A DNA stretch of 28,341 nucleotides from a virus. Shown here piece by piece: positions 7,129 to 13,083 of the stretch; the first letter of the stretch is position 1, and every line of letters begins with the position of its first letter. Made by a program: the position numbers and the translations under genes. The notes under the pieces were generated by a model. The model did not search any database and had not been told where the DNA came from. It saw nothing but the letters and a program-made list of their open reading frames with translations. The stretch spans positions 1 through 28,341 of IMG/VR virus record IMGVR_UViG_3300042485_004775, one strand, 5' to 3'.

Positions 7129-7635
7129 CTAGGGGGGGTTGCTCATCAGCGCGGTGTAGCTGGCTTCACAGGCGCGGCCGGCGATGCTGGCTTCGTCAGC
7201 GTATCGAGCAATTCCGTCCGCACTCTCATCAAGCCGCTGCTGCACGTAGGCGAGCAGATCGGCGGACGCGGCGGCTGCTTCGCCGCCTGCGGGAGTTCGG
7301 GCACCACTGGCGGCGAGGGACAGGGTAAGGTTGCGGACCTGTTGACGCAGCCGCTCACCGCTAAGGGCAGCAGCATCAGCAGCGTCGCGCGCCGCATCAC
7401 GTTCCTGGACGGCATTTTCGGCGATCTCCTTTTGTGTGGTCAGGCGTCGCGCGCTTTCGTCGTCGTTCGCCTTTTGCTGGGCGGCGCGGGCCGCAGCTTC
7501 CTTGCCCTGCGCCTTTTCCCAGCGGCCGCGCTCGGTGGACACGCCGTGCGAATAGGCGAACCAGATCGCGACGGCGGCGAGCGCCAGCGCTGCAGCCCAC
7601 AGATAGGGGCGGATCGGATCGAGGAGCCGGCTCAT
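7129..7635 (-). CDS. Rz: Rz-type inner-membrane spanin, 168 aa
   Basis: An N-terminal membrane anchor (about residues 11-28, LWAAALALAAVAIWFAYS) is followed by a long, charged, alanine-rich helix with coiled-coil character, the usual i-spanin architecture. The i-spanin pairs with the Rz1 lipoprotein to bridge and fuse inner and outer membranes at lysis. The position at the end of the lysis cassette, after the endolysin, agrees with this. The ATG at 7635 overlaps the stop of the tiny membrane gene (ATGA). An outer-membrane partner (Rz1) is nested in another frame inside this gene. A longer upstream open frame exists but has no ribosome site and overlaps the holin-like gene. Confidence 0.85.
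   Translation of the reverse strand: MSRLLDPIRPYLWAAALALAAVAIWFAYSHGVSTERGRWEKAQGKEAAARAAQQKANDDESARRLTTQKEIAENAVQERDAARDAADAAALSGERLRQQVRNLTLSLAASGARTPAGGEAAAASADLLAYVQQRLDESADGIARYADEASIAGRACEASYTALMSNPP
7146..7415 (-). CDS. Rz1: Rz1-type spanin lipoprotein nested in Rz, 89 aa
   Basis: The protein begins MPSRNVMRRATLLMLLPLAV and continues SGC, a lipoprotein signal peptide with lipobox AVSGC (modified Cys23). A proline-rich stretch (PSPPVVPELP, QPPRPP) follows, as expected for an outer-membrane o-spanin. It lies entirely within the Rz gene in a different frame, like Rz/Rz1 of lambda. The start may be the Met at 7415 or Met7 at 7397; the shorter form still keeps the signal peptide. The context after endolysin and Rz makes the assignment firm. 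Confidence 0.82.
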   Translation of the reverse strand: MPSRNVMRRATLLMLLPLAVSGCVNRSATLPCPSPPVVPELPQAAKQPPRPPICSPTCSSGLMRVRTELLDTLTKPASPAAPVKPATPR

Positions 7636-7718
7636 GACGCCATCCAGTGAATGGCGCCGACGATCAGCGCCAGCCACAGCGCAGCCGAAACTGGGATCCC
7701 GATCAGGAGACCCTTCAC
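7632..7718 (-). CDS. Tiny single-span membrane peptide in the lysis cassette, 28 aa
   Basis: A GTG at 7718 begins a 28-residue peptide, VKGLLIGIPVSAALWLALI then VGAIHWMAS, almost all of it one membrane helix. It is too short for routine gene calling. Three facts support it: a GGGGG ribosome site seven bases upstream of the GTG, a GTGA overlap with the stop of the holin-like gene before it, and an ATGA overlap of its own stop with the Rz start. A role as a lysis accessory or antiholin-like peptide is inference from position and topology. Confidence 0.55.
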   Translation of the reverse strand: MKGLLIGIPVSAALWLALIVGAIHWMAS

Positions 7719-7984
7719 GACTGCACCCCCTGTGCGGATGGATCGGCCGGCGGCGCGTTGGCCAGGCTCTGCCCCATTCGGTCGACGCTGCGCTGGGTCC
7801 AGCGCCCCTGCACCGCCTCGATGATACGCTGAAGCACCAGCAGGAAAGCCGCGACATCGAACCCGGTGCCGACCAGGCCGCGCTCGATCGCGCGCCAGAG
7901 CAACAATACGACGCCCACGGCGATCGCCGACAGCAACGCGATCTCGCTGCCATGGTCGGTCAGGCGGATAGTGGGCAGCTTCAT
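7715..7984 (-). CDS. Holin-like membrane protein of the lysis cassette, 89 aa
   Basis: The protein has one clear transmembrane helix at residues 14-31 (EIALLSAIAVGVVLLLWR) and a second amphipathic hydrophobic helix at about 41-58, followed by a polar tail. Size and topology fit a small holin or a holin-associated protein. It sits between the endolysin and Rz. The start overlaps the endolysin stop (ATG at 7984, stop from 7981), and its TGA overlaps the GTG of the 28-aa membrane peptide. Because a second holin-like protein lies upstream of the endolysin, which of the two makes the lethal hole cannot be told from sequence. Confidence 0.65.
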   Translation of the reverse strand: MKLPTIRLTDHGSEIALLSAIAVGVVLLLWRAIERGLVGTGFDVAAFLLVLQRIIEAVQGRWTQRSVDRMGQSLANAPPADPSAQGVQS

Positions 7985-8523
7985 GCCGCGACCCTCGCCA
8001 GCCAGCCGAACAGGAACGACTCATTCGCGCTGCGCCCTTCGCACAGCGACAGATAGCGCTCGCCCTGGAGGGCATTGAGCAGCGCGAGCAGCCGGCGCTC
8101 ACCTTCAGCGCCGCGCTTCTTCAGGAAGGCGGTCAGCGCGTCGCGCGTCTTCTGCCCGGCCGCGCCGTCGACCAGCAGGTCGGCATAGTCCTTGCCCTGA
8201 TTGTTGAGGCCATTGAGCGCGCGCTGCAGGAACTGCGCCGACACCTTGGGCCCCATGTTGACGCCGGTGTCGACCAGCTCAGCGCCGATCGCCTGCGAGA
8301 TAGCCGCGATCTTGTCGAACCCGGGCGCCACCACATATTGCTTGTTATAGACGCCGCGCGCGAAGTCGCGGGTCAGATCCTTCATCGGACCAGTGTAGCC
8401 GTTGGCGCGCGCCGTCGCGATCGTCAGGCCGAAGTTAGTTTCGCCGCCGGCGTCGCGCGGATCGTTCACATAGCCACCCTCTTTGGCCAGCACCTCTTCG
8501 ATGATTCCGTTGATGGTCGCCAT
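7981..8523 (-). CDS. Endolysin, glycoside hydrolase family 108 (muramidase), 180 aa
   Basis: The N-terminal block KEGGYVNDPRDAGGETNFGL is the signature of the GH108 lysozyme family, with Glu15 as the expected catalytic acid. It cleaves the glycan backbone of peptidoglycan at the end of infection. The second half (QAIGAELVDTGVNMGP, FLQRALNGLN, VDGAAGQKTRDAL) is the predicted peptidoglycan-binding domain that accompanies GH108. At 180 aa it has normal family length. There is no signal peptide, so release depends on a holin. Two tandem ATGs occur; the second (8523) lies six bases after GGAGG and is preferred over 8526, which would leave only three bases. It is coupled to the genes on both sides. 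Confidence 0.92.
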   Translation of the reverse strand: MATINGIIEEVLAKEGGYVNDPRDAGGETNFGLTIATARANGYTGPMKDLTRDFARGVYNKQYVVAPGFDKIAAISQAIGAELVDTGVNMGPKVSAQFLQRALNGLNNQGKDYADLLVDGAAGQKTRDALTAFLKKRGAEGERRLLALLNALQGERYLSLCEGRSANESFLFGWLARVAA

Positions 8524-8954
8524 CATTCGCCTCCCATGGGCCGCTTGCCCGTTGCGATGTCGGTCAGGTTGCGCTCGGCGCTCAGCTCCATCTGAGCCGT
8601 CTGCCGGATCTCCGCCTTGACGTGCTGCTGCAGCTCGGCGTCCACGCGCTTGAGGAACCAGACGCGCACCATGCGGATGAGGCGATCGGAGGAAAGGCCG
8701 ATCAGCGCGGCGGCCGTCGCGGCGTCGGTTGGGTTAAGGCCCAGACGGGCGATCACCCAGCGCGCCAGCAACACGACCATGCCCATCAGCAGCACGTCGA
8801 TCAGCAGCACCTTGAGCGTCACCCGGCGCCCTTCGCCGAGCATCAGGCCGTATTTGGCGGCCGTGCCGATCGCCCAGCCTGTCAGAATCGCGCCGTACTT
8901 GGCGATCAACGCCTCACCCCATGGCGTCATCGCCGCTCCCCTGTAATTGTTCAT
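8523..8954 (-). CDS. Putative holin, multi-span membrane protein, 143 aa
   Basis: Hydrophobic helices occur at about residues 20-40, 47-67 and 77-90, followed by a cytoplasmic charged helix (LKRVDAELQQHVKAEIRQ). The helix reading AAALIGLSSDRLIRMV resembles the LydA-like phage holin group. Located directly before the endolysin, it is the more likely true holin of the cassette. ATG 8954 is chosen because GGAGG lies seven bases upstream; the frame extends to 9017 without a ribosome site. Its stop overlaps the first endolysin ATG. The assignment rests on topology, position and one motif, so it is moderate. Confidence 0.65.
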   Translation of the reverse strand: MNNYRGAAMTPWGEALIAKYGAILTGWAIGTAAKYGLMLGEGRRVTLKVLLIDVLLMGMVVLLARWVIARLGLNPTDAATAAALIGLSSDRLIRMVRVWFLKRVDAELQQHVKAEIRQTAQMELSAERNLTDIATGKRPMGGE

Positions 8955-9079
8955 GTCCCAACCTCCCTTCGCCCCAACCACAGTGCGAAGAGCGGATCGG
9001 CGAGGTGTGCCTGCCATTGCCGCTCACTCATCTGGCCGGAGCGGTAGCAGGCAAGGATCATTCCGAAGTCGCGGGACAT
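8951..9079 (-). CDS. Small conserved-type phage protein, 42 aa
   Basis: A 42-residue peptide starts MSRDFGMILACYRSGQMSER and ends in LADPLFALWLGRREVGT. The pattern of an N-terminal helix, then GQMSExQWQAH and an aromatic tail, is one I associate with tiny proteins near phage lysis genes. Its TGA overlaps the ATG of the putative holin (8954), and its start lies inside the 3' end of the 58-aa gene, so it is fully packed in the operon. The ribosome site is weak (GGGTGAAG). There is no membrane segment, and the function is unknown. Confidence 0.55.
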   Translation of the reverse strand: MSRDFGMILACYRSGQMSERQWQAHLADPLFALWLGRREVGT

Positions 9080-9234
9080 TCTTCACCCTTTTCGATCGGG
9101 ATGGTGGTGATCTCACCGTTCGCAAGCGCCTGCGCCTTCGCCCGGAAGGCTACCGCCATGTCCAGTCCTTCCCCCGGAAACTGAGACACGCGAAAAAGCT
9201 GAAGGATTGCCGCACCGAATTTCACGTCGTCCAT
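9058..9234 (-). CDS. Small hypothetical phage protein, 58 aa
   Basis: ATG 9234 lies seven bases after the tail-fibre stop and is preceded by TGAGGAT as ribosome site. The protein (opening MDDVKFGAAILQLFRVSQFP) has a hydrophobic/aromatic first half, FPGEGLDMAVAFRAKAQAL in the middle and an acidic tail with one cysteine. Small proteins of this pattern occur downstream of phage tail-fibre genes; their role is unknown. A longer open frame running to 9459 only shadows the fibre gene. Confidence 0.65.
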   Translation of the reverse strand: MDDVKFGAAILQLFRVSQFPGEGLDMAVAFRAKAQALANGEITTIPIEKGEECPATSE

Positions 9235-9241
9235 TTTATCC

Positions 9242-12200
9242 TCACGCGATGATTGCAACTTTGCGGACGGTGCCGCCCGCGTCCTTGATCTCAATTGACC
9301 CGGTGATGGGGGCATCCGCGCTGGCGGCGAATGTGCCGAAGCGAATGCGCCCGGTGCCTTTCGAATTGAGGCGCAGATCGATGTTGGTATCGTCACCTGC
9401 CGCGTCGATCTGCGGTGGCACGCCCGCCGCCCCTGAAGTGAATTGCATGCGGTTGACATCGTTCGCAGCGGCCGACACGAACAACACCGATTTCCCTGAA
9501 TTATTCAGCAAGTTGAGGCCGCCGCTCTGGAACTGGAGCGTCAGCTTTCCGCCAGCTGTATTGTTGGCCGACTTGATCGACGCAGAAATTCCCCCACTGC
9601 TTTCATACCAGTTGAAGGCGTATCCGTTGGCCAGCGAGATCGCCTCGCCGGTCGGGATCGAGCCGGAGCGGAACTCAATGCCGGTATTCCAGCCAAGCGC
9701 GTGATTGGTGGTGAAGGTGATCCCCACTGTGGACGGGTGCGTAGCAGCTGGGCCGAAGCTGTTGTCGCCACTTCCAACCAACATGATCCCGCGGGAGGCT
9801 GCGACCGGGCTGCTATAGGGCGTCGAGAAAACGTTCACCCCAGAGGCGTGCTTGATCGCGAACTCCATCCCCCAGGTGGTGGTTGTGGTACTGGTGTGCT
9901 GCGCCTCGATTATGCCGCCCCAGCCATGGCCCGAACCATTGTTGATGATGATCGATCCGAAGCCAATCGCTTCCCCAGCACCCGCTGACAGCCCCGTTTT
10001 CGCTGCAAACACGCCGGCATAACGGCGCTCGGAAGTCATCGAGAGAAATTGCGCGTTCGCCGCCAGGTAGGCCGGGCCATCAGCAGAGGTTTTAAGCCAT
10101 GAGTCCCCCGCGTCCGGCAGCGAGCCGCTGCCTGCAAAATGTGCGGCGGCATGGCCCACGAACAATCGATCGGAGAGACGCCAAATATTCGCACCATTTC
10201 CTGACCCGGCAAAGAAGCCGCGCGTCATATCGAACTTGCCGCCGTCCGTTAGCTGGTCCCATGTCATGGATGGGTCAGGCAACCATGCGGCGGATGTCGT
10301 GGCGAAGGGGCTAGACTGCTTATACTTGCTGGGCGGCTTCGGGATGAAGTTCAGCCCACCGCGTGTGTTCGCTGACACGAAAGCCGCCCGGTCATCAGCG
10401 GCATTATCGCCTTGCGCACCGAAATCCTGCGGAGTCACGAACTCTTTCGCTTTGTCCGTCAGCGTGCGAGTGACCGCACCTGCCCCAGCCTGCCGGAAGC
10501 CGACGCGATCCGCGCCGGCAGGCGCGGCCAACTCGGTCGACACGACAAAGCCAGGCGCACCCGCGCTGCTGTAATAGTCCTCCGGAATATCCGTGCCGTT
10601 GGACAGTCGGAATTTAGGCAGGCCGACAGGCCAGTTATGGAACACGCAATCGCGGATGCGCAGATTGGTGGCGGCGACATCGAAAAAGCCGCCGCCGGCA
10701 ATCGTCGCAGAGCCCTCATATACGAAGGTCAGATTTTCCAGTAGGATGTCATCGCAGCCGGAGAGCGCCGCCAATACCCATTCGAGTTCCGCCCCGTCAA
10801 AAATCCTGAATGTCTGACTGCGGATAGCCACCTTGCGGGCGTTGGTGAGCTGGATTTGGTTCAGCGACGGGGAGCCTGGCAGCGCGGTATCAAATGCGTG
10901 CCAGCCGCCACCGTCGATCGTCAGGCCTTCGATGCCGTCGAAATGAGCGATTGCACCGGTGCCCTGATAGTTGAAACCAGCCCCGATCGAGAAGAACGGC
11001 GGCTTCCACCCGCCCTGTTCGACCTTGAAATCAATCAGAGGGCCGATGTTCGTTCGGCCGCGCAGGTTGGTGAAGGTGATGCCTTCCAGAGACCCGCTAT
11101 TGCCTGGAGGGCCGAGCACCTCAAACTTGAACGCCGTGTCCTCGATCTCGGCCAGGACGTCCTCGAAAACATATTCGTAGGATTTGTCAGCATTGTCATG
11201 GCTGATGAGATGCACGCCGATTTGGGGCCCGGCGGCGCGCTCGGCTTCAGTGCCGAACACATTACCCTGGAAGCGGACCGAGCGCATGGTCGACCGCGTC
11301 GCGCCCGTGAGCTCCACAAACTTGTTGAAGCCATAGCCGCCGTTGAAAGTCCCGAACCGCACATTCTCGAAGAACACGCCCGGCCCGCTCTTGTCGAACT
11401 TCGCCTTCACTGCCGTCTGCGAGGTACCGATGCCAGCGCCCGCCGCAGATATTCCAAGGTTTTTTAGCGTCAGGCTGGCGAAATATTCCTGGCTATCGAG
11501 GCCGTGCTCGATCGCGCCATGGGTGCCGGACACGAGCAGACGTGTCGCGAGCATCCCCGCGCCCTGATATTCGATCGCCTTCCCGCCCGACTGCAACGGT
11601 GCATCAAGCGGATAGTCCTGCTTGACCAGCTCGACGCGCTGGCCATTGTCCGCCGGCGCTTCTGCGCGGGCCTGGATCGCCTCGCCGGTTGGCGCGCTGG
11701 CCAAATCAAGCTGGCCGACACGCTTGCCGATGGTGTCGGGATCATATTCCTCGCCATCCACAAAGCCGATGAGGCCAGCGCCCGTCATCGGATCGGCGAG
11801 TTCCTGGCGGAGAAACGGATCGGAATCCGTGCCCGGCTGAAATTCCCAGCTGCCGTCTTCCTTGACGCGAGGAAACAGGCCAGCCGCCGAGCCGCCGCCG
11901 ATCGGCGCGCGGGGCGCTCGCTCGATCTCGCGCTTGAGATAAAGGGCGCGCGTGGCCGACCGGTCATTGGCCTCGTTGACGACGGAAGGCAGGAACGGCT
12001 GGCCACTTGCAAAATCGATCGACTGAAGGAACGACGGCTCGGAAATGACATAGACCGACCCGGACACGGGCGCGGCAGAGAAGGTGGCCGTGCCGCCCTC
12101 GGCGGCGAGCGTGACGGTATAGGCGGACGGGTTGATCCAGTCATCGACACCATCAGCGTCGCGCAAGATGACAGCAACGTCGTCGACAGACACCGCCTTG

Positions 12201-12277
12201 AACGTGAACGGGAACGCGACCGTCACCCCGTTGGCCTCATATGGCCCGGAAAAGGTGTCGGTCGATGAAACTGCCAT
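9242..12277 (-). CDS. Tail fibre / tailspike with T7 gp17-type N-terminus, 1011 aa
   Basis: Residues 1-130 (FPFTFKAVSVDDVAVILRD, NEANDRSATRALYLKREIE) match the T7 tail-fibre N-terminal domain, which attaches the fibre to the tail tube. Residues about 200-580 carry repeated strand/turn units typical of a right-handed beta-helix. A second beta-helix entry, DFGAQGDNAADDRAAF (about 616-631), is the pectate-lyase-3 style opening of many tailspikes. The C-terminus (NIDLRLNSKGTGRIRFGT and ADAPITGSIEIKDAGG) is of a kind shared by alphaproteobacterial phage fibres. The protein recognises, and may cleave, surface polysaccharide; no catalytic residue can be assigned. GGAGG five bases before ATG 12277 sets the start. 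A copy of the GTCGATTCAA motif lies 48 bases upstream. Confidence 0.9.
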   Translation of the reverse strand: MAVSSTDTFSGPYEANGVTVAFPFTFKAVSVDDVAVILRDADGVDDWINPSAYTVTLAAEGGTATFSAAPVSGSVYVISEPSFLQSIDFASGQPFLPSVVNEANDRSATRALYLKREIERAPRAPIGGGSAAGLFPRVKEDGSWEFQPGTDSDPFLRQELADPMTGAGLIGFVDGEEYDPDTIGKRVGQLDLASAPTGEAIQARAEAPADNGQRVELVKQDYPLDAPLQSGGKAIEYQGAGMLATRLLVSGTHGAIEHGLDSQEYFASLTLKNLGISAAGAGIGTSQTAVKAKFDKSGPGVFFENVRFGTFNGGYGFNKFVELTGATRSTMRSVRFQGNVFGTEAERAAGPQIGVHLISHDNADKSYEYVFEDVLAEIEDTAFKFEVLGPPGNSGSLEGITFTNLRGRTNIGPLIDFKVEQGGWKPPFFSIGAGFNYQGTGAIAHFDGIEGLTIDGGGWHAFDTALPGSPSLNQIQLTNARKVAIRSQTFRIFDGAELEWVLAALSGCDDILLENLTFVYEGSATIAGGGFFDVAATNLRIRDCVFHNWPVGLPKFRLSNGTDIPEDYYSSAGAPGFVVSTELAAPAGADRVGFRQAGAGAVTRTLTDKAKEFVTPQDFGAQGDNAADDRAAFVSANTRGGLNFIPKPPSKYKQSSPFATTSAAWLPDPSMTWDQLTDGGKFDMTRGFFAGSGNGANIWRLSDRLFVGHAAAHFAGSGSLPDAGDSWLKTSADGPAYLAANAQFLSMTSERRYAGVFAAKTGLSAGAGEAIGFGSIIINNGSGHGWGGIIEAQHTSTTTTTWGMEFAIKHASGVNVFSTPYSSPVAASRGIMLVGSGDNSFGPAATHPSTVGITFTTNHALGWNTGIEFRSGSIPTGEAISLANGYAFNWYESSGGISASIKSANNTAGGKLTLQFQSGGLNLLNNSGKSVLFVSAAANDVNRMQFTSGAAGVPPQIDAAGDDTNIDLRLNSKGTGRIRFGTFAASADAPITGSIEIKDAGGTVRKVAIIA

Positions 12278-12325
12278 TCTTGCCTCCGAGCGGATGGCAA
12301 GTGGGTAGGGTGGCTGTCAGCTATC

Positions 12326-12338
12326 TTGAATCGACGGG
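12326..12338 (-). promoter_or_regulatory. GTCGATTCAA motif, copy 1, before the tail-fibre gene
   Basis: On the minus strand this reads CCCGTCGATTCAA, ending 48 bases before the tail-fibre ATG. The same 13 bases occur at 25728-25740 before the tail tubular A gene. It lies in the 152-base gap between the divergent fibre and zinc-ribbon genes. It is a candidate late promoter or another control site. Confidence 0.5.
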
Positions 12339-12429
12339 GGTAATGTTGACCGCTTCTTATTGAGGAGGGGCATGACTCGACTCTGAGATCTACCTCTGCC
12401 GTAATGCATCGACGAGTCGGGAGGGATTT

Positions 12430-13044
12430 TTGCAGCACTTAAGAGCAGTCTGTCTGAGCTGCGGCCACACATTTGAAGTGCCCAACATTGGCTTTGGTGG
12501 CGGGATGATGATGACGCTTGCCGCCGAGGCAACGATCTCCACTAAATGCCCAAAATGCGGCCAGGAAGCCCGCATCCCGAGCGGCACATATACGGTGATA
12601 GATGACGCCCTTCATCACCTAGATGGCCAGATTTTCAAACGTGTCCAAGTTGATCGCTTGCGCGCGTATCGTGATGCCCTTCTTGCTCAGGGCAAGCAGT
12701 CGGGAGACGCGATCCCTGATGAAGTCATCGATGCAGTGTCGAGTATTTCGCCTGTCTTTGGAGCCTCGATCAAGTTGCTTAAAGAGGGCAAAGGCAGCTG
12801 GATATTATTGATCCTGCTGCTTCACCTCGTCCTTTTGCGGTGCGATGGCGGGGACGGTGGAAGCTTTGTCACGATCAACAACGACCGGCGGACTGAGATC
12901 GTGCACAACTACAACGTCACGAACGTGACGAACATCTACAGTCTCAAGCCTCCCACGGTCAGTGATGTTCACCAGGCCAATCAGGGCGTAGGCGCCGAAT
13001 GCCCCAAGCCCGCCGGCAAAGGCGCCGGTCCCAAAAAGGATTAG
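12430..13044 (+). CDS. Zinc-ribbon membrane protein, plus-strand cargo gene, 204 aa
   Basis: Cys8-x2-Cys11 (CLSCGHTFEVPN) and Cys40-x2-Cys43 (CPKCGQEARIPSG) make an N-terminal zinc ribbon. Residues 50-120 are a helical region. Residues 123-138 (GSWILLILLLHLVLLR) form a membrane span, followed by an Asn/Thr-rich tail. The start is TTG 12430, five bases after GGGAGG; a later ATG would delete the first zinc knuckle. It runs against the surrounding virion genes and is AT-richer, both signs of a moron. From base 12805 on it overlaps a minus-strand frame of 92 codons. I do not recognise the family; an immunity or exclusion role would be inference. Confidence 0.7.
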   Translation: MQHLRAVCLSCGHTFEVPNIGFGGGMMMTLAAEATISTKCPKCGQEARIPSGTYTVIDDALHHLDGQIFKRVQVDRLRAYRDALLAQGKQSGDAIPDEVIDAVSSISPVFGASIKLLKEGKGSWILLILLLHLVLLRCDGGDGGSFVTINNDRRTEIVHNYNVTNVTNIYSLKPPTVSDVHQANQGVGAECPKPAGKGAGPKKD

Positions 13045-13083
13045 CCCAGTACGCGTAGTTATCAAATTCTTGGCCTGCGGCAT
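12805..13083 (-). CDS. Small membrane protein coupled to the ejection gene, antisense to the zinc-ribbon gene, 92 aa
   Basis: ATG 13083 shares one base with the TAA of the upstream virion gene (TAATG) and has AGAGGA nine bases before it, so translation by coupling is credible. Residues 12-39 (TGLILFGTGAFAGGLGAFGA, YALIGLVN) form a glycine-rich membrane helix. The rest is polar, Val/Asp-rich and ends in a charged Gln/Lys tail. It overlaps the plus-strand zinc-ribbon gene tail-to-tail by 240 bases, so one of the two may be an artefact or both may be real. No family is recognised. A virion or lysis-related membrane role is possible from position only. Confidence 0.5.
   Translation of the reverse strand: MPQAKNLITTRTGLILFGTGAFAGGLGAFGAYALIGLVNITDRGRLETVDVRHVRDVVVVHDLSPPVVVDRDKASTVPAIAPQKDEVKQQDQ

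Noticed and set aside
9242-12277. A diversity-generating retroelement target, suggested by the BPP-1-like capsid genes
   Set aside because: No reverse transcriptase, template repeat or matching variable repeat was seen in or near the fibre gene.
12346-12376. TTGACC as a possible -35 box for the zinc-ribbon gene
   Set aside because: No acceptable -10 hexamer lies 16-18 bases downstream, so a sigma70 promoter is not supported.
12362-12386. AGGAGG followed by a four-codon frame (MTRL, stop), a possible leader peptide before the zinc-ribbon gene
   Set aside because: The spacing of three bases is too short, and there is no attenuator-like structure or conserved residue set to support regulation.
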